DNA from: an uncultured Pseudomonadota bacterium
GTDB taxonomy: Bacteria; Pseudomonadota; Gammaproteobacteria; CAJXQU01
DNA length: 64,000 bases
NCBI GenBank assembly: GCA_913058255.1
Contig: CAJXQU010000001.1
Coordinates: 434,001-498,000 of the forward strand
Direction of reading: 5' to 3'
The notes beneath the pieces are model-generated. The model was not told where the DNA came from, did no database searches, and was given only the letters and a program-made list of their open reading frames with translations. Each line of letters starts with the position of its first letter. The first letter of the stretch is position 1. Both the position numbers and the translations under genes were made by a program. Of the stretch, positions 1-8,098 are shown in pieces.

Positions 1-116
1 AGGGTAATGTTTGATACTTCATTTTTGCTAGCGAGAAGTCCAAGGACTATTTCTGATCCACCGGGAAGCAGTGTTGATGAAATAAATGCAGAGGCGAAGA
101 GTCCCCAGAGTTCCAT
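1..116 (-). CDS. YqaA-like membrane protein, N-terminal fragment
   Basis: Only the first 38 or so codons lie in the window; the gene continues past the left edge. The ATG is at 116-114 and the protein begins MELWGLFASAFISSTLLPGG, followed by SEIVLGLLAS. A short hydrophobic start followed by a LLPGGSE-type motif is characteristic of YqaA, a small inner-membrane protein distantly related to the DedA/VTT family. Its biochemical role is not well established. The start lies 16 nt after the stop of the small membrane protein gene at 133-390, so the two are probably co-transcribed. The assignment rests on this short N-terminus only. Confidence 0.6.
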   Translation of the reverse strand, partial: MELWGLFASAFISSTLLPGGSEIVLGLLASKNEVSNIT

Positions 117-132
117 TCGGTTTATTTTAAGA

Positions 133-390
133 CTATTCGGGACGTGGTGGCGGGGTGAATATTTCTTTGAGAGTATCACCGTCTAACCCATTACCTATCA
201 ATACATAAGCTAGGGCGAAAGGGGCGATGATATAGACCATGGTGTAAAGAATATTACCGAAAGTATTACCGAGTGTTTTTGTTAAGAAACCGAGGCGGAT
301 GTGTTTTTCTGGCCGTGTAAAGCGGGTAAATAGCATCATCAGGCCATACAGAAGTACGAGGATTCCGAGTCCTGTCGTGGTGGTGTTCAT
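133..390 (-). CDS. Small two-helix membrane protein, unknown function
   Basis: An 85-residue protein that I do not recognise. It has a hydrophobic N-terminal helix (about residues 5-23), a basic stretch (RFTRPEKHIRLG) and a second hydrophobic segment (about residues 47-66), ending in a proline-rich tail (FTPPPRPE). This looks like a two-span inner-membrane protein with a basic cytoplasmic loop. It lies just upstream of the YqaA-like gene on the same strand and probably forms an operon with it. No catalytic motif is visible. Confidence 0.55.
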   Translation of the reverse strand: MNTTTTGLGILVLLYGLMMLFTRFTRPEKHIRLGFLTKTLGNTFGNILYTMVYIIAPFALAYVLIGNGLDGDTLKEIFTPPPRPE

Positions 391-440
391 TTCGTTTTAT
401 GCTCCGTGCGCGAGTGTGAGTTGAGAATAAATATGATAAA

Positions 441-477
441 AATTTTTCGAGACGTAATCGTTCGTTACGCCCCGAAA
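441..477 (-). terminator. Rho-independent terminator after folE
   Basis: Read on the minus strand, a 13-bp stem (477-465 with 457-445, two G-U pairs, 7-nt loop) is followed by AATTTTT. It lies about 60 nt after the folE stop and separates folE from the small membrane protein gene downstream. Confidence 0.75.
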
Positions 478-533
478 TATGTTTTTTCCTAATGTCTGGC
501 CTAATATCAGGTCTAGTATGGAGCTATCTGAAA

Positions 534-1079
534 CTAGTTTTTACGAATCAGATCCAGGAATTCTGAACGGGTGCTTTCATAATGCCGGAAGGTTCCGTTC
601 ATGGCTGATGTGACCATCAGTGAGTTTTGCTTTTCAACGCCACGCATCATCATACAGAAGTGTTTTGCCTCGATAACAACACCGACACCATCAGGCTGTA
701 AAACATCCATTATTGCTTGTGAGATCTGACTTGTTAGACGTTCTTGCACCTGAAGCCGACGTGCGTACATATCAGCTATACGAGCGAGTTTGCTCACGCC
801 TAGCACGCGATTATTCGGGATGTAGCCGATATGAACCTTACCGTAGAAAGGTAGCATGTGATGTTCGCAAAGGCTGTAAAACTCAATATCTTTGACGATA
901 ATCAGATCACGTGATTCAACATTAAATACCGCATCGTTGACCACGTCATCTAATGTTTGCTCATAGCCTCGGTTAAGAAATTTCATGGCTTTAGCGGCTC
1001 GCTCAGGCGTCTTCTGTAAACCTTCACGATCGACATCTTCACCAATCTCTTGAATAATTTGTTTATAAAGTTTGTCCAT
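534..1079 (-). CDS. folE: GTP cyclohydrolase I, FolE
   Basis: Converts GTP to 7,8-dihydroneopterin triphosphate, the first step of tetrahydrofolate (and tetrahydromonapterin) synthesis, in the cytoplasm. At 181 residues it is close to the length of zinc-dependent type I enzymes. The CEHH motif (Cys71, His74) and Cys142 in HFCMMMRG give the three zinc ligands, and the signature [18 protein letters not shown] is intact. It stands alone, with its own terminator downstream and a -10-like TATAAT (minus strand, 1122-1117) upstream. A pteridine-reductase-like SDR that could act on related pterins lies 3 kb away at 3804. Confidence 0.95.
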   Translation of the reverse strand: MDKLYKQIIQEIGEDVDREGLQKTPERAAKAMKFLNRGYEQTLDDVVNDAVFNVESRDLIIVKDIEFYSLCEHHMLPFYGKVHIGYIPNNRVLGVSKLARIADMYARRLQVQERLTSQISQAIMDVLQPDGVGVVIEAKHFCMMMRGVEKQNSLMVTSAMNGTFRHYESTRSEFLDLIRKN

Positions 1080-1116
1080 AGTATTTACCTATAATTATTA
1101 ACTGGGTTATGGCGAG

Positions 1117-1122
1117 ATTATA
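1117..1122 (-). promoter_or_regulatory. folE: Probable -10 box of the folE promoter
   Basis: A perfect TATAAT on the minus strand, about 40 nt upstream of the folE start. The matching -35 (TCTGAA, 17 nt upstream) is weak, so the call is tentative. Confidence 0.4.
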
Positions 1123-1191
1123 CCCGATTCAGGAAAAATTCAGATTGTTTATGTTAGGGTCATTTTACTCACCATAAAAAGGAGAAATTTT

Positions 1192-1665
1192 ATGCAGATA
1201 AGAAAAATTATTCTATTCGTTAGTGCCTTTTCATTTGGTTTAATTGTCGCTCCAGCAGCAAATGCAGATATTATTGTGCAATATGTTGTCGGTGATGGCT
1301 ATTCTCATCACGACTCAAAGAGGCATCGGCTAGCTAGCCGAGCGTATAACAACGGTTCACGTTTTAAGCACAACACCTACTCAAGTCATAATGGTTACCG
1401 CAACCGGTATCATGTTCAAAGAGAGCAGCATAGGAGCGATCATTATAGAGGCTACCACCGAACCAAGCAGTACCGAAACAGCTACTATTCAGGTCGTAAT
1501 CATAGAGGTTACAGGCGTGGAGGAGCAGGTTACTCTCATGATGAACGAAAACAAAACCACAGATATAACGACAATGTTGATCGTAGAGGTTATCGTTCTT
1601 ATAGAAATAACGATCGGCACGAAGGTTTGTATAATGATAGACGAGTACACATAACCATCAAATAA
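1192..1665 (+). CDS. Secreted low-complexity basic protein, unknown function
   Basis: A 157-residue protein with a clear Sec signal peptide (MQIRKIILFVSAFSFGLIVA, likely cleaved after APAANA). The mature part has almost no ordinary globular composition. It is dominated by Arg, Tyr, His, Asn, Ser and Gly, with loose repeats such as RGYR, YRNSYY, NHRGYRRGG and RGYRSYRN. A good ribosome site (AAGGAGAAA) precedes the ATG and a terminator follows, so it is a real single-gene unit. Periplasmic or exported metal-, polyanion- or envelope-binding proteins can have such compositions, but no family is recognised. An overlapping frame at 1391-1654 is a shadow. Confidence 0.7.
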   Translation: MQIRKIILFVSAFSFGLIVAPAANADIIVQYVVGDGYSHHDSKRHRLASRAYNNGSRFKHNTYSSHNGYRNRYHVQREQHRSDHYRGYHRTKQYRNSYYSGRNHRGYRRGGAGYSHDERKQNHRYNDNVDRRGYRSYRNNDRHEGLYNDRRVHITIK

Positions 1666-1747
1666 GTCTTGATAATGATGCGGACAAGCGAAACAATACT
1701 CATCATCTATGTAAGTCTTTAAACGGGGTTTACTGCAAACTATCTCA

Positions 1748-1780
1748 AGCCGGAATATCTTTTGGTATTCTGGCTTTTTT
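1748..1780 (+). terminator. Rho-independent terminator
   Basis: A 10-bp stem (AGCCGGAATA with TATTCTGGCT, one G-U pair), an 8-nt loop and a run of T. It ends the unit at 1192-1665 just before the rep start. Confidence 0.8.
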
Positions 1781-1795
1781 ACTGGGAAAATATTC

Positions 1796-3811
1796 TTGTC
1801 AGGTCTAAATCCAAACCAAAACGCTGCTGTTCATCATATTGATACACCTTTACTGGTGTTAGCTGGGGCGGGCAGCGGTAAAACGCGTGTAATCACGACG
1901 AAGATCCTTCATCTTATCGAGAGCTGCGCCGTTGACCCGAAAAAAATCGCCGCGGTAACCTTCACCAACAAAGCCGCTCGTGAGATGAAAGAGCGTGTCA
2001 AAAAAATGTCCGGTGATATTGATATCAAAGGGGTGCGGATTTCGACTTTTCATACGCTCGGCCTGCAAATAATCCAAAAGGAATACCTGCGCTTAGGTTA
2101 TCGTAAGGGTTTTTCCATCTATGATTATCAAGACTGTTTGAACCTGATCGTTGAATTAACCCGTAAAACGCATGGTGACTTTAAGGATTTTGCTGCACCG
2201 ATTCTATCTCAGATATCCAATTGGAAAAATATTGGCCTGACACCTGCGCAAGCGATCTCTACCGCGAATGATGCAGAAAGCTCATTGGCTGCGGAGCTAT
2301 ATAAGCAATACACCCATCATTTACTAACCTATAACGCGGTCGACTTTGATGATCTGATCATGTTGCCAGTATTGTTATTCAGGCAATATCCTGAGTGTCT
2401 AGCCGGATGGCAAGAACGGATAAGGTATTTGTTGGTCGATGAATATCAAGACACCAATGGCTCGCAATATGAGCTGGTGAAAATGATCGCAGGTGATCGA
2501 GGTAAGCTGACGGTGGTCGGTGACGATGATCAGTCAATCTATGCATGGCGTGGAGCTCAGCCTGAGAATCTTAAGCTGCTTAGTGACGATTTTCCTGATC
2601 TGAAAATTATTATGCTGGAGCAAAATTATCGTTCCATGCGTAGAATTCTACATGCAGCCAATACTTTAATTGCGGGAAACCCACATGTTTTTGAGAAAAA
2701 ACTCTGGAGTGATCTAGGCAATGGTGATCGGCTGCGTGTCATGCGTGGCAAGAATGAGGAAGAAGAAGCTGACAAAGTGGTGACCGATCTTTCGCATCAT
2801 AAGTTCAGTAATCGAACGCGCTTTCACGATTATGCGATCTTGTATAGAGGTAATCATCAGGCTCGGATTTTTGAGCGGTTTTTGCGAGAAAGAAATGTTC
2901 CTTACTATTTAAGTGGAGGCATGTCTTTTTTTGATTACTCAGAAATAAAAGACGTGATGGCCTATTTAAAAGTACTCGTCAATCCCGATGATACAAATGC
3001 TTTGTTACGTGTGGTTAATACGCCGAGAAGATCGCTTGGTCCAACTTCCGTAGAGAAAATGGCCAACTTTGCTAACGAGAAAAATATCAGTTTTTTTTCT
3101 GCTATGTTCGACCCAGAATTGGCCAATGCTGTCAGTTCAAAAGCTTTTACGCAATTTTCATATTTCGGAAAATGGTTAAGCAAACTTTCCGAACGAGCAG
3201 AATCAGAATCTCCTATAGAAGTTATACGTGAATTATTAACCGATATTGCCTACGATGATTGGTTAGATCAAACGAGCAAGGATCCGGTTGCGGCTGATCG
3301 ACGAAGAAAGAATGTGGCCGATCTTATCGAGTGGATATCACGCATGCATGCGAAAGATAAAGATGCGAATTTAGGCGAATTATTAAGAAAGATCATGTTG
3401 CTCGATATACTGGATTCCAAGAGTGAAGAAGAAGCGCAAGATAAAGTTTCTTTGATGACGTTGCATGCAGCGAAAGGTTTAGAATTTCCACATGTTTACC
3501 TTGTCGGAATGGAGGAAGGTTTGTTGCCTCATAGAAATAGTATCGAGGCTGAAACCATTGAGGAAGAACGTCGACTCGCCTATGTGGGCATTACACGTGC
3601 GCAGAAAACGTTAACCTTTACGATGGCTTCTCAGCGGCAACGCTACGGTGAAAAAATCGATTGTGAACCTAGTCGGTTCTTAGAAGAATTACCTCAAGAT
3701 GATTTGCACTTTTTGGGTAAAGAGCCGGTTGATGAATCCGATAAAACATCAGGCTTAGCAACTCTGGCAGGTTTAAAAGATTTGTTAGGCGGCAATACCG
3801 TTAATGAATAA
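1796..3811 (+). CDS. rep: ATP-dependent DNA helicase Rep
   Basis: A superfamily 1A 3'-5' helicase that helps replication forks pass protein roadblocks and restart. Its 671 residues match E. coli Rep (673). The N-terminus aligns closely (LNPNQNAAVHH, then LVLAGAGSGKTR as Walker A). DEYQDT (Walker B/motif II), GDDDQSIYAWRGA (motif III), QNYRS (motif IV), VSLMTLHAAKGLEFPHVYLV (motif V) and EERRLAYVGITRAQ (motif VI) are all present. The start is a TTG, supported by alignment with the family's N-terminus. The 3' end overlaps the next gene by 8 nt, implying translational coupling. Confidence 0.95.
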   Translation: MSGLNPNQNAAVHHIDTPLLVLAGAGSGKTRVITTKILHLIESCAVDPKKIAAVTFTNKAAREMKERVKKMSGDIDIKGVRISTFHTLGLQIIQKEYLRLGYRKGFSIYDYQDCLNLIVELTRKTHGDFKDFAAPILSQISNWKNIGLTPAQAISTANDAESSLAAELYKQYTHHLLTYNAVDFDDLIMLPVLLFRQYPECLAGWQERIRYLLVDEYQDTNGSQYELVKMIAGDRGKLTVVGDDDQSIYAWRGAQPENLKLLSDDFPDLKIIMLEQNYRSMRRILHAANTLIAGNPHVFEKKLWSDLGNGDRLRVMRGKNEEEEADKVVTDLSHHKFSNRTRFHDYAILYRGNHQARIFERFLRERNVPYYLSGGMSFFDYSEIKDVMAYLKVLVNPDDTNALLRVVNTPRRSLGPTSVEKMANFANEKNISFFSAMFDPELANAVSSKAFTQFSYFGKWLSKLSERAESESPIEVIRELLTDIAYDDWLDQTSKDPVAADRRRKNVADLIEWISRMHAKDKDANLGELLRKIMLLDILDSKSEEEAQDKVSLMTLHAAKGLEFPHVYLVGMEEGLLPHRNSIEAETIEEERRLAYVGITRAQKTLTFTMASQRQRYGEKIDCEPSRFLEELPQDDLHFLGKEPVDESDKTSGLATLAGLKDLLGGNTVNE

Positions 3812-4553
3812 AGTTGCACTTATTACTGGCGGGGCAAAACGTGTCGGTCGAGCTGTTGCGATAAACTTAGCAAAAGCCGGGATGGATATCGCTTTTACTT
3901 GGCATACTAGCGAGAATGAAACGAAAAGTTTAGAGCAGGAAATAACAGGCTTAGGACAAAAAGTATTAGCTATTCAAGTGGATGTTAGCCAGCCAAATGC
4001 GGTTGAGATTATTGTCGAAAAACTGACTCAAAAATTCAAACGACTTGATGCGTTGATTAATAGTGCCAGTTGTTTTGAATCTACAACAATGGGTTCGGTG
4101 ACGGTTCAACAGTTTGAGCAAACAATGGCGATTAATGCAAGGTTTCCATTAATGCTAACCCAAGCGCTTGCACCTTTACTGGCAGAAAACTATTCGAGTA
4201 ACAAACCTCATAGCACGGGCCGTGTTATCAACTTTATTGATACCCACGTTCTCGGTGAGCCACTACGAGGTTACATTAGCTACAATACAACTAAAGCTGC
4301 ATTGCGAGAGATTACTAGTAGTTGTGCGTTGGAACTAGCACCAGAAATAACGGTCAATGCTATCGCTCCGGGTGTGGTTGCATGGGCATCTTTTTATACG
4401 GAAGAAAAGAAGAAAGAATACCTAGAACGAGTGCCTTTAGGGCGGGTTGGAACCGCTGATGAAGCGGCTAGTGCTGTCAGGTTTCTCGTTCAGGATGCGC
4501 ACTATTGTACGGGGCAAATTATCAAGATAGATGGTGGTCGTCACTTGACCTGA
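3804..4553 (+). CDS. SDR pteridine reductase (FolM/PTR1-like)
   Basis: A 249-residue short-chain dehydrogenase/reductase. TGGAKRVGR at the N-terminus is the NADPH-binding loop, with the Arg typical of pteridine reductases. The catalytic region reads NFIDTHVLGEPLRGYISY then NTTKAAL: an Asp takes the place of the usual SDR Ser, followed by Tyr and Lys, as in PTR1 and FolM. These enzymes reduce dihydromonapterin or dihydrofolate to the tetrahydro form. It overlaps the end of rep by 8 nt. A generic SDR substrate cannot be excluded, but the Asp-Tyr-Lys arrangement favours a pterin. Confidence 0.75.
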   Translation: MNKVALITGGAKRVGRAVAINLAKAGMDIAFTWHTSENETKSLEQEITGLGQKVLAIQVDVSQPNAVEIIVEKLTQKFKRLDALINSASCFESTTMGSVTVQQFEQTMAINARFPLMLTQALAPLLAENYSSNKPHSTGRVINFIDTHVLGEPLRGYISYNTTKAALREITSSCALELAPEITVNAIAPGVVAWASFYTEEKKKEYLERVPLGRVGTADEAASAVRFLVQDAHYCTGQIIKIDGGRHLT

Positions 4554-4758
4554 TCTTAGGTGTTTTTTGAAAATGAATGCCTTATCTAAAAATAAAATAG
4601 ATCTTTGATTTTGGCTCTTCCTTTTCTCCTAAACATCACGATGTACTTTTCTGATAAGAACTCGATTTTAAAAGGTGAATTTATTAATGCTCTCCTCATG
4701 CTTCGCTATAAAGCTTGAGTGTGCTCTTAACAGAGTTCAGATTAAAAGCGAAGAGGTT

Positions 4759-5493
4759 TTAATGACGAATGGCTTTTCTAACTTGACTGAGCAGCCTGCG
4801 ACTGACAGGTAAAGACTCTGCTCGATTTTTTAGTTTTATAACGACACCTTGGCTACTTGTTTTTTCTAATTTTTCTATCGCATTCTTTGCTATTAAGGTG
4901 TTCCGATGAATGCGTATAAATTGTTGATCAAACTCTTCCTCTAAAGACTTTAAAGATTCTTCTATTAAAATCTCCTCATCGGCAGTAAATACGGAGACAT
5001 ACTTTTGATCCGCTTTTAAATAAAGTATTTTCTCAATGGGTATTAGTTGAATATTGCCCTGCACAAAAACACTCAGGTGCGTACGCGTTTTCGGTAGTTC
5101 TTCTTGCAAAGATTGAAGGATAGAGCTGGTCATTTTTTTAGCTCTATTGATGGCATCTTCAAGACGTTCTTTACGGATTGGTTTAAGTAAATAATCGACC
5201 GCATGTGCATCAAAAGCATCGAGTGCATAATCATCATAGGCTGTGGTAAAAATGACCGCTGGAGGATGCTCCATTTCAGCGATATATTTTGCAGCTTCAA
5301 TGCCATCCATCCCCGGCATACGAATATCCATCAAGACAATATCTGGATGTTCTATCTGAATGGCTTCGATCGCTTGTTGCCCATTTCCTGCTTCAGCGAT
5401 GACTTCTCCTACTTCTAACTCTTCGACTAAGGAGCGTAAGCGATTTCTGGCGAGAACTTCATCATCGACAATCAGTGTTTTTAGCATTGTCAT
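4759..5493 (-). CDS. LytTR response regulator, AlgR-like
   Basis: A 244-residue response regulator: receiver domain (residues about 4-120; acidic VDDE, phosphoacceptor Asp in VLMDIRMPGMDG, TTAYDDYA and the conserved Lys in LLKPI) followed by a LytTR DNA-binding domain (about 140-240; FIRIHRNTLIAKNAIEKLE). This architecture is that of AlgR of Pseudomonas, which controls virulence, type IV pili and exopolysaccharide genes. The ATG overlaps the stop of the kinase gene upstream by 4 nt, so the pair is co-translated. As in Pseudomonas, the pair lies next to argH. Targets in this organism cannot be read from the sequence. Confidence 0.85.
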   Translation of the reverse strand: MTMLKTLIVDDEVLARNRLRSLVEELEVGEVIAEAGNGQQAIEAIQIEHPDIVLMDIRMPGMDGIEAAKYIAEMEHPPAVIFTTAYDDYALDAFDAHAVDYLLKPIRKERLEDAINRAKKMTSSILQSLQEELPKTRTHLSVFVQGNIQLIPIEKILYLKADQKYVSVFTADEEILIEESLKSLEEEFDQQFIRIHRNTLIAKNAIEKLEKTSSQGVVIKLKNRAESLPVSRRLLSQVRKAIRH

Positions 5494-6572
5494 AGGCTTG
5501 TTATGTAAGGAAAGGTTAGTGTCACGTTATAACGATTGTTAATTATTTTTGCTTTTAAGGAGCTGCGTTCTTGAAAGAAAAGAGCCAGTCGCTGCCGGAC
5601 ATTGTCTTGTGCAATTTGATTACCATGCTGGCCATTTTTATCATGCTCTTCTTGTAATGGATTTTCGATCAACAGTGATAAATGGTTGCCGGCACGATTC
5701 GCTCGGATCAAAATAGTACCACCGTCGGACAAGGGCTCTATGCCGTGATAAATCGCGTTTTCTAATAAGGGTTGTAGCGTTAGAGCAGGGAGTAAAGCAT
5801 CATCAGGAAAAGCATCAACCTTCCACTCGATGAATAATCGGTTATCGAGTCGTAATTCTTCAATCCGTAAATATTGCTGAGAAAGCTGGAGCTCATCCTG
5901 CCATTTAGAATGATTTTTATTTCCAGATAGATTCGCACGAAATAGATCGGAAAGGTCTAAAACGGTACGTTCAGCTAATGCTGGATCAGAGCGGGTTAGG
6001 CTGGCGATGATATTCATACTATTGAAAAGGAAATGTGGCCGAATGCGTGATTGTAAAGCTTGGACTCTAGCCTCTGCTTCAGCCTTGATCTGCCATTTCC
6101 AATTATGTTGAATATAAAAATATCTCAACAGTAGCGCACTGATCATCGTGGAAATAATTAAGTTTCCCGCAATGAAACCGCTAGGGATGATGGTATCAAA
6201 ATAAGTTTTATCAATCCCTTGCTGCATGAGGTAGAGCACCAGACAGGACAAGGAGCCAGTGATTATTTGAATAGTGAAAAAGGCAATAAAGCCAGCTTGA
6301 ACTTGAGAGAGGTTGCTTAAATACGGGCGAGTCCAACAGAGCAATGCACAGCTAAGTAACACAATCCAAAGAATAAAAAAGGAAATTAATCCAAGGTATC
6401 CAAAACTGGAGGACAAATTCGTATTTCCGGCTAAGGTCAGCAAAATAGCCAACATTTCACCGATCAGAACAACGACAAAAATGCTACGGATACTACAAAA
6501 GTCAGGTAGAAAGAGGTCGTCATTCTTCGATACCGTTTCTTTTTTTACTTTCTTTTGTTTTCGCGGGCTCAT
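5490..6572 (-). CDS. LytS-type sensor histidine kinase, AlgZ/FimS-like
   Basis: A 360-residue membrane kinase. The N-terminal half has four to five hydrophobic helices (about residues 30-165) without an obvious periplasmic sensor. The His_kinase domain contains SRIRPHFLFNSMNIIASL (phospho-acceptor His after RP), and the ATPase part has LLENAIYHGIEPL (N box) and weak G boxes. It belongs to the PF06580 kinases that pair with LytTR regulators. It is divergent from argH, with about 105 nt between the starts. Signal unknown. Confidence 0.85.
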   Translation of the reverse strand: MSPRKQKKVKKETVSKNDDLFLPDFCSIRSIFVVVLIGEMLAILLTLAGNTNLSSSFGYLGLISFFILWIVLLSCALLCWTRPYLSNLSQVQAGFIAFFTIQIITGSLSCLVLYLMQQGIDKTYFDTIIPSGFIAGNLIISTMISALLLRYFYIQHNWKWQIKAEAEARVQALQSRIRPHFLFNSMNIIASLTRSDPALAERTVLDLSDLFRANLSGNKNHSKWQDELQLSQQYLRIEELRLDNRLFIEWKVDAFPDDALLPALTLQPLLENAIYHGIEPLSDGGTILIRANRAGNHLSLLIENPLQEEHDKNGQHGNQIAQDNVRQRLALFFQERSSLKAKIINNRYNVTLTFPYITSL

Positions 6573-6677
6573 TCAGCCTTACCATGAACAAATCATGCCA
6601 ATTTTTCATAGGAATGGGTTAAACTGAAAGTAATATTAATATAACAGCCATTTACATAGACGAAGTAGAAGCAAAAT

Positions 6678-8063
6678 ATGACAGAATCATCAACGAATCA
6701 ATCTTGGGGTGGGCGCTTTAACCAGCCTACAGATGCCTTTGTACAAGAGTTTACGGCGTCGGTGCAGTTCGATCAGCGCATGTATGAATACGATATCCAA
6801 GGTTCTGTTGCGCATGCGACTATGTTGGCCAAAGTCAACGTATTAACGATGGAAGAAAGCACAGCGATCATTGATGGGTTGGAAAAAGTCCGACAAGAGA
6901 TTGAAGCCGGCAAGTTTGAGTGGTTAATCGCGTTGGAAGATGTGCATATGAATATAGAGCGCCGTTTAACGGATATGATCGGTGATGTAGGTAAAAAACT
7001 GCACACAGGTCGCTCGCGTAATGATCAAGTTGCCACGGATATTCGACTTTATCTGCGTGATCAAATAGATGCGATTCAGCTTGAGCTAGAACGTTTAATT
7101 CGTGCGTTGATTGATTTGGCCGAGAAAGAAGCCGATACCGTTATGCCAGGCTTTACCCACTTACAAACAGCTCAACCAGTTACGTTTGGACATCATATGC
7201 TAGCGTGGGTGGAAATGTTGTTTCGTGATCGAGAAAGACTGACTGACTGCCGCAAGCGGGTCAATGTTATGCCTTTGGGTGCCGCTGCATTGGCGGGAAC
7301 CAGCTTTCCGATTGATCGAAACCTGACGGCAGAACTATTGAGTTTTGAAGGGATTGCTGAGAATTCTCTGGATGCCGTTAGTGATCGTGATTTCGCCATT
7401 GAGTTTAATGCTGCCTCAGCATTAATAATGACACATTTATCTCGCTGTTCTGAAGAATTGGTGCTTTGGTGCTCTCAACAGTTTAGTTTTGTCGCCATCG
7501 GAGATGCTTTTTGCACGGGTTCATCGATCATGCCGCAAAAGAAGAATCCAGATGTTCCAGAATTACTACGTGGAAAAACAGGTCGTGTAAATGGAAATTT
7601 GATCGCTTTGTTGACGCTAATGAAAGGTCAGCCGTTGGCTTATAACAAAGATAATCAAGAAGACAAAGAACCCTTATTCGATAGTATCGATACTATTCGT
7701 GGGAGTTTGAAAGTCTTTGCCGATATGGTGCCTGAGATCACAGTAAACAGTGACAACATGCGTGAAGCGGCTAGCAAGGGCTTTGCAACAGCGACGGATC
7801 TGGCTGATTATTTGGTTAGAAAAGGAATCGCTTTCCGTGATGCTCACGAAGTTGTCGGTAAAACCGTCGCGACTGCGGAGCAGCAAGGTAAAGATATCGC
7901 TGAACTATCGCTGCAAGAATTGCAGAGCTTTTCATCGGTGATAGAAGAAGATGTCTATGAAGTGCTGACATTAGAAGGTGCTTTGGCAGCTAGAGACCAT
8001 ATAGGTGGTACAGCGCCAAGACAAGTTAGAGCTGCGGCAAAACGCGCTCGCCTACGTTTATAA
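6678..8063 (+). CDS. argH: Argininosuccinate lyase
   Basis: Splits argininosuccinate into arginine and fumarate, the last step of arginine synthesis. At 461 residues it has the standard length. Visible signatures are [20 protein letters not shown] at the N-terminus, [27 protein letters not shown] (catalytic His) and the fumarase-superfamily loop [20 protein letters not shown]. It is transcribed away from the AlgZ/AlgR-like pair. Confidence 0.97.
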   Translation: MTESSTNQSWGGRFNQPTDAFVQEFTASVQFDQRMYEYDIQGSVAHATMLAKVNVLTMEESTAIIDGLEKVRQEIEAGKFEWLIALEDVHMNIERRLTDMIGDVGKKLHTGRSRNDQVATDIRLYLRDQIDAIQLELERLIRALIDLAEKEADTVMPGFTHLQTAQPVTFGHHMLAWVEMLFRDRERLTDCRKRVNVMPLGAAALAGTSFPIDRNLTAELLSFEGIAENSLDAVSDRDFAIEFNAASALIMTHLSRCSEELVLWCSQQFSFVAIGDAFCTGSSIMPQKKNPDVPELLRGKTGRVNGNLIALLTLMKGQPLAYNKDNQEDKEPLFDSIDTIRGSLKVFADMVPEITVNSDNMREAASKGFATATDLADYLVRKGIAFRDAHEVVGKTVATAEQQGKDIAELSLQELQSFSSVIEEDVYEVLTLEGALAARDHIGGTAPRQVRAAAKRARLRL

Positions 8064-8098
8064 ATATTGTTACAAGTTTTGAAAGGGGAAAATTAGAA

